In this document: piece after piece, positions 11,067 to 21,467 of the stretch
Numbering within the stretch: the first letter of the stretch is position 1
Layout of the letters: each line of letters opens with the position of its first letter
DNA from: Nakataea oryzae
Taxonomy: Eukaryota > Ascomycota > Sordariomycetes > Magnaporthales > Magnaporthaceae
DNA: 64,000 nt
NCBI GenBank assembly: GCA_003049435.1
Contig: PYSQ01000024.1
Span: 1-64,000, forward strand
Direction of reading: 5' to 3'
Program-made: the position numbers and the translations under genes
The notes under the pieces: generated by a model
Databases searched by the model: none
What the model was told of the DNA's origin: nothing
Seen by the model: the letters and a program-made list of their open reading frames with translations, nothing else

Positions 11067-11722
11067 ATGCCTCCCCGCACGTCGACATGGACAGGTGATG
11101 CCGAGAAAGATCTCATCATGGCGCTCTGGTACTCCAACTCGGACGAGCAGGTAAAGGTGGACTGGCCCAAAGCCGTCTCCATCATGGAAGCCTGGGGCCA
11201 CGCATTCACTACAGATGCCCTCAAGTAAGTTGAGTAGCCTAGAAGTTGCTCGTTTTATTTTCTTTTCTTTTTTGCCCCTCGCGGCTCCTGGCACTTGGTA
11301 TGGCGACGACCGCCTTATTGACTCACTTTGCTGCCAGGAGTCGGTGGTCCAAGACAATCTTGAAAGAGTACAAGACCAAGCGAGCGTCGGCCGAGGCTGC
11401 GACGGCTGGCTCTTGCGGAAAGCGAAAGCGTGTCGATGACGAGAACTCGCCTCCGCCGACTCCGAAGCGCTCGAGTGCTGCTGGTCTTCAGACGCCAACC
11501 AAAGTGACGAAGAGAGCCAAGCCTTCTGGCAATTTCGAGACTATCGAGCCAGAGACTGTCGGAGTTCCTGTTGGCCCTCGCTACTCTCAGTCCCCGGAGC
11601 CTAGTCCGACAACGCGGATCCGTCGATCGAATCCCAGTCGCTCTGCCACAAAGTTAGAGTCGTATAAGGAGTCGTCGTCCGGCGACGATACTTTGGGAAG
11701 CAACAGCGATGTCGTCGCCTGA
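11067..11722 (+). CDS. Small Myb/SANT-like nuclear protein (family A)
   Basis: Exons 11067-11224 and 11338-11722 join to 180 residues through an intron with donor GTAAGT and acceptor CCAG, in phase 2. The N-terminal domain reads TSTWTGDAEKDLIMALWY ... WPKAVSIMEAWGHAFTTDALK, and after the intron SRWSKTILKEYK completes the third helix. The spacing is that of a Myb/SANT-like unit. The remainder is disordered and carries a nuclear-localisation-like KRKRVDDE and several Ser-Pro and Thr-Pro motifs (SPPPTPKR, QTPTK) that could be kinase sites. The intron lies at the same place and phase as in the related genes at 17622 and 21468, so they share ancestry. The target is unknown. Confidence 0.78.
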
Positions 11723-12865
11723 ACCACCCACCCACTGTGAGGGTCATCCTTATCACATCATCGTCTGCTGTTCCGCCTTATACTTGAGAGCATGTGAGTG
11801 CCCAACCACTGCATAGAATTCGGGACATTTCACCTTGTCACGACATTGCAGGAACAACCAACAACGTAAAGAACTACGTCTTTTGAACTTTGTCATTTTT
11901 AACCAGTCGCCTTAGCGACAAAAAAGTTGCCCTCATCTTCCAGCGCACTGTATTCTCTTCTCACACTCTGCTGCCATCAGCAGAATGACTTGTCTAGTCT
12001 TCTCACTGTCACTCTCTCGGAAGGACAGTCATCCTCGCTCGAGTCAAAACGCCCAGCTTGGTGGCCGTCCGGATGAACAAAGGATGGGATATCTACAGTT
12101 GTATTGCGTACTCTTTTCCTTCTGCCATCAGAGGCGCCTCGGGTATTCCGCTGTATTCTCTCCATGTGTTCATATTTCCAAGCTGTCTGCCCATGTCTTT
12201 ATCCTTCACCGCTGCCAGTCACGAATCATTGGTGGATAGACCGACTGGTTAGCTTTGACGTCTTGATGTAGATAGTTGCTCTGTTTGCGCTGTTTTCTAT
12301 CCTTGAAAGAGAGAAAATATCAGAGAGGAGCATGATGGGCTGTAACGAGGTGCTGTCTTTAGGTGGAAATCTAATTTACCTGCGCAGTTCTGTGATTCTG
12401 TTTCCGACTGCCAGCCCCATACAGTAGGACAGATGCGTAAATGGAGCGAAAGGCGAGGGCTTTTGACCTTGAGGGCACGTCCATCTTGTCGGCACTGCTT
12501 CAAGCTTCAGTCAGTTTGTGAATTGATCGCATGTCTCTTGGCTCCATGGGGAATGATTATCTACCGCTGTAGATTTGGTACAGAGTGGACGAGCATGCCA
12601 GAAAATGCTCCCGCCTAGACTCGCATCTAATAAAACAACGTCAGAACGGGATGCTGAAAAAAGGGCCGATTTTTTCTTAGGCCTCCCAGGGACCGCTCTG
12701 CTGGAGTTTAAAAACCTGCCATTTCATGGACCCAGAGTCCACAGGCAACAGAATAGCCTGCAAGCAAATAGGTTATGTGAGACGAGACGGGAGGACACGG
12801 CTACTTCACAAGAAGATGGAATCGGAATCTCCGCAAGAGGGCAATCAAGAGAGGTGTGGTGAGCT
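11723..12865. other. Convergent intergenic region
   Basis: This holds the 3' ends of the plus-strand gene at 11067 and the minus-strand gene at 12866. It contains a small hairpin (GTCGC-CTTA-GCGAC, about 11907-11920) and CT-rich stretches. No gene is supported. Confidence 0.5.
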
Positions 12866-13525
12866 CTAATGCTCGAACCGTGAGGCGAGCTCGGGCTCCT
12901 CATCAGCCTTGAGCATTCCTGAGGGGAACATAGGGTGGGCGTCATCATCGTCCTCGTCCTTCACACGACTCATGGCATCCTCAAAGTGCGTGGTGGCGGA
13001 GGCGAGCTTGGCCAGCTCGGCTGCTTGATGAAGATCCTCTTCGTCATAGTTAGCTGCAGCGTTGGCTTGACCGTCGTCGTCGCCGTCGCCACTGCCGTTG
13101 GCACCTTTGGCCTTGGACTTGCGCGGCGTCTTGCGGACACGCGACCGCGGGGGCTTGGAGCCGCTGGCCTCTCCCGAGTCCTTGGTCTTCTTCGGGGTCG
13201 GGGCTGCCGCGAAGCCAAGCTTCTGCTTGATTTGGCGGAAGCGAGCCTTTTAGGTGAGCATCGGTCAGCAGGGTGCACCGGATGACGAGACGACGAGCAA
13301 GACAGAACCAGGATACGGAGAGCTTACGTTAGCTGTCGCGCCGTTCTTGAAGTTAGCCTCCTGCGCGACGGCATCCCAGTCAACCTCGGGCTTATTTTTG
13401 AGATGCTTGAGGATGTACAGGAAGAAGTAAGCCTCTTGCGGAGTCGGGTCTGTCTTCTTGGGGCCCGGGCTCTCGAGCGCCTCACGCGCGCCACCTCCCT
13501 TCTTGGGTGTCTCGGGAGCCATCAT
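12866..13525 (-). CDS. Small Myb-like nuclear protein (family B)
   Basis: Exons 13525-13328 and 13246-12866 join in phase 0 across an 81-nt intron (GTAAGC...AAAAG), giving 192 residues (191 from the second Met). Residues of about 31-75 hold the domain AYFFLYILKHLKNKPEVDWD, then AVAQEANFKNGATAN, then after the intron ARFRQIKQKLG. This is the fungal Myb-like fold with an 'FL..IL', a 'VDW..VA' and an 'A..R(F)..IK.KL' helix. The tail is basic (RSRVRKTPRKSKAKG) and then acidic. A role as a nuclear DNA-binding protein is inferred. Its second intron site differs from the gene at 9859, while the first site found there is missing here. Confidence 0.8.
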
Positions 13526-14812
13526 TGATCTCTGTTGGCCAAGGCTGTGAGATTAGTCTGAGCTTGACTTCCAGGCCGGGTATATGCAAAGATCATCTTT
13601 AGTTACCTGTATGAGTTGTGTTCGTGAGGTTGACCGGATGGAGGATGTCCAGAATCGAGCCAGATGTTTGATGGCGGGGAGGCCGTGGCGAGTGGGAGAT
13701 GAGCGGTTAGGAAAGATTTTTATTTGGGTATCAGACAGCCCAGTGGAAAACAATGAGTGCAGTTATGGGTCTGGATGAAAAGCTGCTGCTGCAGTTCGTC
13801 CCAACTCTGCACGAAGTTTAAAAAAAATTGGTTGGCTGCGTAATGTCGGAAGTGCCTAAAGACTGCCGTTGGCTGTCCAGTATCAGAAAGGGTGGGGTGG
13901 TAGTGAAAAGAAGGGACCGGAAATGGATGGACTCCAGGTGGCTACCTTCCTACCTAGTCAGGAAGGTGCTTGGCTATAGAGAGAACCGGAGCTGTACAGG
14001 AAGGTGCTTTGGACGGTCTCTGGCCTCGCAGCCCTATATGCGTGGCTCAAACTGAGCCATGTATTCTTGGGAGACAGATGTGCTTGTTTGAGTCGGCATA
14101 TTTGGAAGTGTTTCTATCCTCGAGCTTGCAAGGAACAAGAAGCATTGGGGGCCAAACAGAGAAGAGCCTAGACATGAATTCTTCTAGCCAGGTGTCGAAA
14201 CCAACGACCGGTTGCCTCCATGCCTGGCTGGGCACGCTGCAGACAAACTTGCGGAGTGAGCCGAGAAAACAGCCACGAACCCACATCACAGTACGCACTC
14301 GTACAACTTGCCATCCTGAGCATTTCGGTACCAATGAGCCAATGTTTCCGTCCCGAGTGCTGTGAAAAAGCTAGTTGCAGCACCACATCAATAAAAAGTT
14401 GAGCAGCCAAGCAATACTGGCCATGGGGCTGACAGCGACGAGTAAAACCAACACGAACGTATCATATCATATGAGCAGGTACCTAGATAGGTAGAGAGCA
14501 AGTGCCCGCTGAATCGTACATGTTTATCCCAGAAAATTGGTTTTGATCTAGACCAACCCGAAGCCGACAGAAATGAGAAGTCCGCGAAAAGCAGACAGGA
14601 ACAAATGCGACAGGCGTTTGTACCCCAAACACCCCAAAATTGAACCCGAGATAGTGATGGAAAAGCGTATTGGAAATGCAAAAGAGACATACAAGTGGCA
14701 GAAATGCCACTCGGATAGACAGGACGTCTTGCACAGCAAGCCGGATTAGATTAGATGTTGTCGGAAAAAGACCCTGAATAAAGCGCCCAGTATTCTTGTG
14801 CCTTCTTCCGCC
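13526..14812. other. Intergenic region between two family B genes
   Basis: This is the upstream region of the gene starting at 13525 and the downstream region of the next. It contains an 8-bp inverted repeat ACCTTCCT...AGGAAGGT (13944-13951 / 13960-13967) around a TACCTAG core, and a 13-bp direct repeat CAGGAAGGTGCTT (13959-13971 and 13998-14010). No supported gene. Confidence 0.5.
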
Positions 14813-15696
14813 TCAGACGGCATGGAATTGACTGTCCCATGCTTCCTGCTTCACGCCGGCGTGACTGTGATCAGAGTCCATGACGGCCGAAGGAACGCAG
14901 AGGCCCTGGTGGTGGTAGGGGCGGTGTTGTTCCTGTGGACTAGGGTGCTCAGGGAAGTTCATAGAGTAGCTGTCCAGCTCGTAAGCCATCCCAAAGGTAG
15001 CATATGTGGGGCTGTGGTGTTGCCATATGCCATGGTCGTTGCTGGTACCACAGTGTCCCGGAGCTGGGAAGTCGAACGGTTCTGGGTGCAGGACATCGCT
15101 GACCGGACTGCCCGCATAGCCCTGTGGCGCCATGATGACATCGGTGTCGCTGCAAGGGGTCATGAGTCGGTTCTGGAACTGGACACGGCTGTCGGGGAGT
15201 GTTCCTATTGCCATCGGCGGCGGTGAACAAGCGCTGACTTGGCTGTCTTGCACAAGAGATTTGGTCTCTTGCTTGACATTGATCGATATAGAACGTGGGG
15301 GAGCTTGGTCTGCAACCCTTTCTTCCCGAGTCTCGCGCGAAACTTCCAAGCTCTCGTCCCTCTTGACCTTGTCAAGCTTTGCGTCCTTATCCTTTTTGCT
15401 CTTGGTGACACGTGAGCTGCCGCCCGTGCGGTTCCGGCGCTGGGGCTCGATTCCGAGCATCGAGGAACGGAAGCGACTGTATCGCATTCTCGCAGCGTGG
15501 CCGTTTGTGATTGGTTGAAGAAGTACAGGGTCTGAGGCGACCTTATTCCAGTCGATCTGTTGGGATTTCACGTCAGTTTATAAAAGCCAGCCCAATACAC
15601 GCAGTTTAGCCCTCGGTAGCTTACATCCTTGAGACACTTCTGCCGCAGGATTGCGAATAGGAACCTGGCCATGGCGTTGTCTGCGTTGGCGGCCAT
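14813..15696 (-). CDS. Small Myb-like nuclear protein (family B)
   Basis: Exons 15696-15625 and 15556-14813 join in phase 0 (donor GTAAGC, acceptor CAACAG) to 271 residues. The domain occupies residues of about 8-60: NAMARFLFAILRQKCLKD | IDWNKVASD ... NGHAARMRYSRFRSSMLG, where the bar marks the intron, at the position equivalent to intron 1 of the gene at 9859. A Lys/Glu/Arg-rich stretch (SKKDKDAKLDKVKRDES) follows. The long C-terminus is rich in Pro, Ser, His, Tyr and Asp (HPEPFDFPAPGH, EHPSPQEQHRPY), as in activation-type regions, and contains a VKQE motif that resembles a SUMO acceptor site. It is probably a nuclear regulator. It diverges from the family A gene at 17622 across a 1.9-kb gap. 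Confidence 0.78.
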
Positions 15697-17621
15697 GACT
15701 GATATTGCTGCAGTCTGTAGCCCAAATACGAGTACACCTCGCAAGCAGCAAGGCCCTGCAGGTGTTTTACGTACGAGGATGTAGATGCGACTATCGCATG
15801 GGCAATAGGGGATGCTGGCGGAAGATTGAGAGAGATAAGGTGATGGATGGGTTGATCAAGCCTAAGGCGGCGGTAAAACGGAAACGATGGCGGAGGGAGA
15901 GATCAAAAGAACAAGCAGGATACCGAGGGAGGCAGACACTTGAGTAGATATGACCGGTGCTACGGCTGGAAGGATGGGGGGACGCCCGAAAGATATGTGC
16001 CCTTCTTTCTTGCTTTCCAGTGCGGTGGCACACAGTGCTGGAGGAAAGCTGTGACTAGGCCAAGGAGAGGCTCTCGCACTAGGATCCAAGGCAATGGAGG
16101 GACGGGAGCGCGGGCCCGGAGCCGCCGGATGGGGCAGTCTGTATGCTTGCGACGAGGGCAGAGCTGGTCCGGTGGAGCAATGACCAGACAGCAGGAGCCC
16201 AACTGCATGCGCCTTGCGCGCACTCTAAATCGAGCCGTTCGCCTGGTGCCGCGGACGAGGCCCGCCGAGATCCCAATTCACAGGTAGGGCGTGCGGGCGA
16301 GCATGTGGACCAAGACAGGCGGTAAGGGAGGGACAGACGAGAAGGAGCAGCCCGCTCGAGCCGTCTTGCAGCGTCATTGTATACTCGACGAGGGCCGGCT
16401 TGGTTGTCCAGGCAGCCGGCGCAAGATGTGAGTGGCGACAGTGTGCGACGCTTGTGCCTGGCAGCAAGTCGCCATCGCACCCCCTCCAGGGGAAAGCCAG
16501 ACACGAGCGCTGGCAGAGCGAAAGGACCGATGTGATGGAGGTGGGGTGAGCAAGTGGGCGACGCGCAGCCCGCGTAAAGTGGTCCGCGACACACCCCTGT
16601 CGCCACTTACGCACGCCCCTTTCCCGTTCTGTGCCTACCTCCTCCAGCCCCGGACGGCCGCCCACCCACAGCCCAACCGCCGAGGGCTCTCCTGGCAGAC
16701 CCCCACACGCAGTCCATTGCTTTCTATCTAGGTCGGCGCGAGGGATGCCTGTGGTGCGACAGACGTCGGGTGCACGCAAACGAATGAGCCACAAGACTGC
16801 GACCGAGACGTGAGCAAGAGCGAGAGGGGGAAGAGACCGGATGGAAGTGCCGATGAGCAAGCAGCGCAACGGGCGCCGCCCAAACGCCCGCCTTCCAATG
16901 AAAGACGGCGAGGCTTGTGAGGGATGATTGCGCGGAGCCGGTAGCTTGAAACAAGTGACTCATTCGAGTCATCGTGGATGCATCGTGCACAAGGGGGCCT
17001 GTCTGGAATGCGGAGGCTGGGCCGCAGTCTGGTGCGCTTTGGTTGGGACTGGACGGGGGGAAAGAGGGAAAAGGAAAAAAAAAGGGGGTTGGCGGGCCCA
17101 GACGCGACACTGTGCGCCGTCAGCTGCGTCGAAATCCTGGCGCAACGCGATATTGGCACCAAAGCACATGATCTAGTGCAGGGGGTTTAAGTGGGTGGGC
17201 CCACGGGTGCCTGAAAATGCGCCCTGCTTGCTGCCTTGGTGCCTCGGCTGAGGGCATACCAGACTGTTGCCACGCCGGTCGAGACCTGCGGTGGATGGGT
17301 CCCATGGCGCCACTAGTCTTGATTTGTATCGTATGCCGTGTCGCTGCTGCCTCGAATCTTAGGCCACTAAGGCGTGCGTGCTCACAGGCAAGGAGTCAGC
17401 AGCGGCACGTGATGGCGCGATCCGTGCACGGGCCACCTCGTCGCAGCGCCCGCTGTCCGTTGAACCCCCCTCGCTCGCGGCAGCGGCAGCATCTGGCGGC
17501 GTCCTCAGCTCCGTTCACCCTCTACCAGATCCCTTACCAATTTTCAGCAGCACGTGGTGGACGACTCAATCGGCCGTCTCCATAGCCTCGCCCAACGCCC
17601 TCGGCAGGACCGCGCAGCAAG
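15697..17621. promoter_or_regulatory. Long divergent intergenic region
   Basis: The 1.9 kb between divergent Myb-like genes contains overlapping open frames of up to about 210 codons on the minus strand (16.2-16.9 kb). They are GC-rich chance frames without domains. The last 200 bases before 17622 are pyrimidine-rich, like a 5' leader. Confidence 0.45.
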
Positions 17622-18827
17622 ATGAACAAGAACTGGAACGACAGGGCCGACAAGGACCTGTTCTTTACTATCCTGTCGGTCAAGAACATCGGCGTCATCA
17701 GCGGCTCCGAATGGACCACAATTGGCAACCATATGCGCAGTCTGGGCTACGGGTTCACCAACGAGGGATGTCGGTAAGTGCTGTTACCGCGCCTGGTATC
17801 TCTGTCTTCCCTCCCCTGCCAGCGCCCTGGACCGTTTACCCACCTTGCCCGCCGCTTGTCCACGCACGCACCCTCGTACTGCTTTCTACTGCTTGGACTT
17901 TCTGGATCTGCCCTGCGACGGCCAGCACATCCGCGCTGCGCATTGCCGGCTGCAAATAGACATTTGTTTTCTCGGATTTTTCGTCTGCTGTTTGCTCCTT
18001 TTGGTGTCGGGTATCTGTCACATGTCTACGCCCCAAACCGATGCAGTCTTCTCTCTTTTTCTCGCCCCTTTTTTTTTCATTTTTTCTTCTTTTCATTTTT
18101 TTTCTTTTTCAATCCGCCAGTGCGGCCCGCAGTCTTTATTTATTGAGTACCTAGCTACCATTTGATAGCGCTGGTTTCTTGCATCACCATCTCCAAGCAA
18201 GATTGTGGCCCCCCTTTGGGGGAAGCCAGCCAACACCATCCTCAAATGATGATGTGACAAAGAAAAAGGAGAAAAAGAAAAAAAATCTTGCAGCCTTATT
18301 CAGTTCGCATCCATGCATGCTCCCAGCCCCTGCTCCTCTCAACACTGCTGACGCCACAGCCTGTCCTGCCACACAGTCAACATTTTCAGGGGCTGCGGCG
18401 GGCCCAGAACAAGGCGGACTCCAACGGCTTAGGTGACAATAGTCCTCGCAGGGTCGACCCGACTCTGAACCCCATAACCCGCCGCCCAGGACCCGGTCGA
18501 GGGAGGCCCCGGAAGCTGCCCGGCCAGCAGACGGAAGACCCCGAACAGGCCCTTGCAGCGGTTCAGCCGGAGCTGGAAACACCTCTGACTCCCGTGGTGC
18601 CGGGTCCACCACCCCCGGGCCCGCCTCCGGCACCAATGATGGCGACTCTGCACCATGATGTCCTAGACTTTGTTCCCACCGGTGACCCCACCGACGAACA
18701 CGAGGTGAAGAGGCCGAGGCTGGATGACGGCACCGATCACGTTCTGGAGGAGGACGAGGCTGTTGTTCTCAGCGCATTGGCTGCCGCCAACAATCAAGCG
18801 GCGGTCGATCACTATGCACAGGAGTGA
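17622..18827 (+). CDS. Small Myb/SANT-like protein with AT-hook (family A)
   Basis: Exons 17622-17773 and 18377-18827 join in phase 2 to 200 residues. The 603-nt intron is unusually long for this window but has GTAAGT, a CTGAC branch point and an ACACAG acceptor. The Myb-like domain reads NWNDRADKDLFFTILSV ... SEWTTIGNHMRSLGYGFTNEGCR, and after the intron QHFQGLRRAQNK. At residues of about 88-99 it carries PGPGRGRPRKLPG, an AT-hook with the classical GRP core, which binds AT-rich minor grooves. The tail is Pro-rich then acidic with a KRPRLDD nuclear-localisation-like patch. This is the most complete DNA-binding member of family A here, and the best template for judging the orphan modules at 19866-21160. 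Confidence 0.82.
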
Positions 18828-19865
18828 GTCAGCCTTGGCCGCCAGAGCGGCGTGGGTGCTCTAGGCTAGCTTCGCTAACACACCAGTCAATATTGATAGA
18901 TTCGGCTATGGGGAGGCCTAATTGCTACCCATGACACTGCCGATGTCCAGCAATCCCGCCTGCTCCTTGATCTGGGCTTCTCAAGCGAGGATATTCTCGG
19001 ATATAGTATAGTTTGTTGTCCAGTCTCCTTGGCCGAATGCTGCCGTCATGTGCAGTGGAGTCAGGGATCACAGTGAGAACCGCAGTTCTGGAAGCTCAAT
19101 CCCCTGGTTGTTTCCCACGCCCACTCAGGTCCGAATGTTAACGGCCCCCTGTTTTTTCCCCCGCGGACCTAGTTCTTGTTTCTTTCGCTGGGAGTTATAA
19201 GGAGTAAAGGGTAACAGGCTTCAGGTGCCGCAAGATGTGTTTACTTTTTGGTGGCTTTCTTGGGCTTTTCGTGTTTTGTTTTATTGTTTTGTTGGTCTTT
19301 GGAGTCGCCAGTTTTCGCAATATCGATATCGGTCCATGAATATGGCGTTCAAAGGAAAACTCGCAGAGACAACACTCTGATCACAGAGTCTTTATTTTTC
19401 ATTTGACCATTGCCCCGAGCTCCTTCCGCTAAATCGTTTGAATGAGTACTTACCCGAACCCCCTAAGTCTGGTGCAAGAGGAAGTGATCCGTTTACATGG
19501 TTTGGTCAATGTCAGGTGGGTTGGTGGCCATCACTAGGCACCTACCCACCTAGATAGGTAGGTGGGTAGGTATCGCTTGCTCCGAAAATCATACTGCCTG
19601 GTATAGTGTCTCTGCTGCCATGGAACCTTCGTGCTGGTACCTTCCTAGATCAGGCATTTGGCCGCACGCTTGATCCTCTCTGCTGTCAACAAATAACGTT
19701 CCTGTCACGCAATCCAACTTTCAAAACAAAACAGTCGCTACTTTTTCCTACCACGTCCCATCGCCCTCTCAGAAGCCCTCGGAGCAATCCCTTTTATCTT
19801 CCCACCCGGAGCTTACACAAGTTATCTACACGTCGTCTAGACAAGAAATTGCACCGCACTCTGAA
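18828..19865. other. Intergenic region before the tandem module array, with a TAGG-type hairpin
   Basis: This holds the 3' flank of the AT-hook gene and the leader of module 1. The perfect inverted repeat at 19540-19571 is listed separately. The last 150 bases are CT/CA-rich. No gene is supported. Confidence 0.5.
19540..19571. repeat. Perfect 13-bp inverted repeat of the ACCT/AGGT type
   Basis: The left arm ACCTACCCACCTA (19540-19552) and right arm TAGGTGGGTAGGT (19559-19571) are exact reverse complements separated by GATAGG. It is the most regular of the many ACCT/AGGT-type repeats in the window's intergenic DNA and lies 295 bp before module 1. Confidence 0.8.
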
Positions 19866-20020
19866 ATGCCTACCAAATGGGACGACAAGGCGTTGGCGTG
19901 TCTCTGCACTTCCATCTTCACCGTTTTAGGCACTGAGAGCCTGACACAGGCGCACAAAGACAGCGTTGTCTCCATGATGAACCAGAACGGCTTTCCAGAC
20001 ATCACCTGGAATGGAATCCG
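19866..20020 (+). CDS. Family A Myb-like module 1 (first exon only, or first of a multi-module gene)
   Basis: An ATG opens 51 codons plus two bases: MPTKWDDKALACLCTSIFTV ... MMNQNGFPDITWNGIR, then the donor-like GTAGGT. Unspliced, the next codon is a stop (TAG), so splicing is needed for anything longer. The W-D-D-x-A start and the phase-2 end match the first exons at 17622 and 21468. No exon completing the third helix (QH(L/F)Q...) follows directly. One in-frame model joins this to 20097-20405 (76-nt intron, acceptor TTCCAG) and 20506-20761 (100-nt intron, acceptor AACAG), making a 239-residue three-module protein. Another joins it to the shared exon at 21738. The module is real by homology; its transcript structure is open. 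Confidence 0.5.
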
Positions 20021-20268
20021 GTAGGTGGTCTTGATGCTAGTTGCCGAAGAGGTGGCGCCACGTTTCGTTTTCTGTTTGCCCCCAAACATCTTCCAGTCGA
20101 ACGTATGCCCTTGTAATTACTCCTCCCCCTTACACTCCCCTCGCATCCGGGCCAAGGCCCTCACCTCCGTCTCGCACAACCCCACGCATCTCCTCTTTCA
20201 TAATTCTCGCACATAATACTCCAGCCACAGCAACCCCATCGACAAGCGCCCTGCGCAGATCCTCAAAC

Positions 20269-20405
20269 ATGCCGCGCTTCGAGGATATAAAGGGCGACCT
20301 CATAGAGGCGTTCTATCTTCTGAACCCGCCCAGCAAAGAGCAACAGACCAAGATCGTTGAGTTCCTGCGGACCAGAGGACACGACATGACGTGGGATGCT
20401 ATACG
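20269..20405 (+). CDS. Family A Myb-like module 2 (orphan first exon)
   Basis: The frame MPRFEDIKGDLIEAFYLL ... VEFLRTRGHDMTWDAIR covers 45 codons plus two bases and ends at a GTGCGC donor in phase 2. It resembles module 1 most in its end (ITWNGIR versus MTWDAIR), which suggests a local duplication. The Trp at the start of helix 1 is absent. A CT-rich leader ending in CAAAC precedes the ATG, as expected of its own transcription start. However, the upstream frame is also open back to a possible acceptor at 20096, so it could instead be an internal exon. No domain-completing exon follows. Confidence 0.45.
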
Positions 20406-20593
20406 GTGCGCTCCTGCCTTGTTTGATTTTTCTTCTTCATCCCCGTATTCATCTTGCGCCTGGCTTTGTGTTTTCTCGCCACATTCGCATCGGCAAACAA
20501 AACAGCCAGCAGTATCCCCAAAGCTCCTTCATATTCCCCACGTACCTTTTCATGCCCGTGGCCTACCGCCTATCTTCGTTTTACGCGCACACA

Positions 20594-20761
20594 ATGCCAT
20601 CTGCGGGAACCTTCAAGCAAAACTGGGACGCCCCTGGCCTCCACGAGGATATGCTGCGAGCGATGCTTGTCCGGGGCTTACTGAGCTCCGATGATTTGAA
20701 CACGGTCTTGCAGGAAATGCATTCCTACGGATACCGCTTCACCCGGCGTGCTTTGGAGTAA
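20594..20761 (+). CDS. Family A Myb-like module 3 (orphan first exon or terminal exon)
   Basis: The frame begins MPSAGTFKQNWDAPGLHEDM and continues LRAMLVRGLLSSDDLNTV to MHSYGYRFTRRALE, then TAA at 20759-20761. It contains the NWD...L and GY.(F)T..A landmarks of the family. A donor-like GTAATT overlaps the stop codon (exon end 20757, phase 2), so the module could either terminate or be spliced onward. Upstream the frame is open to an AACAG acceptor at 20505 that would fuse it to module 2. The leader is pyrimidine-rich. Confidence 0.45.
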   Translation: MPSAGTFKQNWDAPGLHEDMLRAMLVRGLLSSDDLNTVLQEMHSYGYRFTRRALE

Positions 20762-21005
20762 TTACCACATACTCTGCCTACTTATGACAGCCAAACCCCT
20801 CACCTCGCGCTCACATCCTCATCACCACCTCTGCCGCACCTTCTAGTCAGTCCCGCATTTAGCGCTTTCTAAAGAGCTTGCACTCTGCCTGGTCTTCCAC
20901 CTCTCCCTCACTTTCTCACTTTCTCACCACGACATCACAACGCCATCAAGCAAAGTAGCTGGTCCCGCCACCCTGCCACAAAACACCATTCCCATACTTG
21001 TCGAG

Positions 21006-21160
21006 ATGTCAGCCTCTAGCCGCACGATCTGGGACGATAGGGCCCACATGGTTCTTCTTCAAGCCATTTTCGAATTCGCTCCTCCCACCACGGATGAGTG
21101 GACTCGTGTTATGGAAAGCATCAAGTCACAAGGCTACAGCTACTCGCAAAGTGCTGCCAT
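21006..21160 (+). CDS. Family A Myb-like module 4 (orphan first exon)
   Basis: The frame MSASSRTIWDDRAHMVLLQA ... DEWTRVMESIKSQGYSYSQSAAM has 51 codons plus two bases and a GTATGT donor in phase 2. It has the same length (155 nt) as modules 1 and 5. The landmarks W-D-D-x-A, EW and GY.Y...A are all present, so it is a well-preserved copy. Read without splicing, the frame stays open into module 5 (to 21659). No helix-3 exon of its own is visible. An acceptor-like ACTCAG at 21294 gives an in-frame continuation that runs over module 5 in another frame and is not convincing. A CT/CA-rich leader precedes the ATG. Confidence 0.5.
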
Positions 21161-21467
21161 GTATGTTTGGCCCAGGCCTGCTGGAAGTCTAGCAGTATTT
21201 TCTCTTCCCTGGCGCGAGGTTCTGTTCTGTGCTGTGGCTCTTTTCCTCGCGCCCATCACAAAACCACCCACACACCCTCTTGCACCCAACTCAGCTACCG
21301 CAGCCATGACCACATATCTTCCCAATACACCAAGCTTTCATGTCTTCCCGACTTTACCAGCCCTCCGACGCACACATCGCATCATCATTTACACCGGCCA
21401 CCCGCCCACATATATTTCTTACACACAGGGATACAGCTCATCCTTAACCCTTCCATTTCCTTGCGAG

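Noticed and set aside
16225..16869. 214-codon minus-strand frame between two Myb-like genes
   Set aside because: Several overlapping frames of similar length on both strands; no domain. Looks like GC-driven openness.
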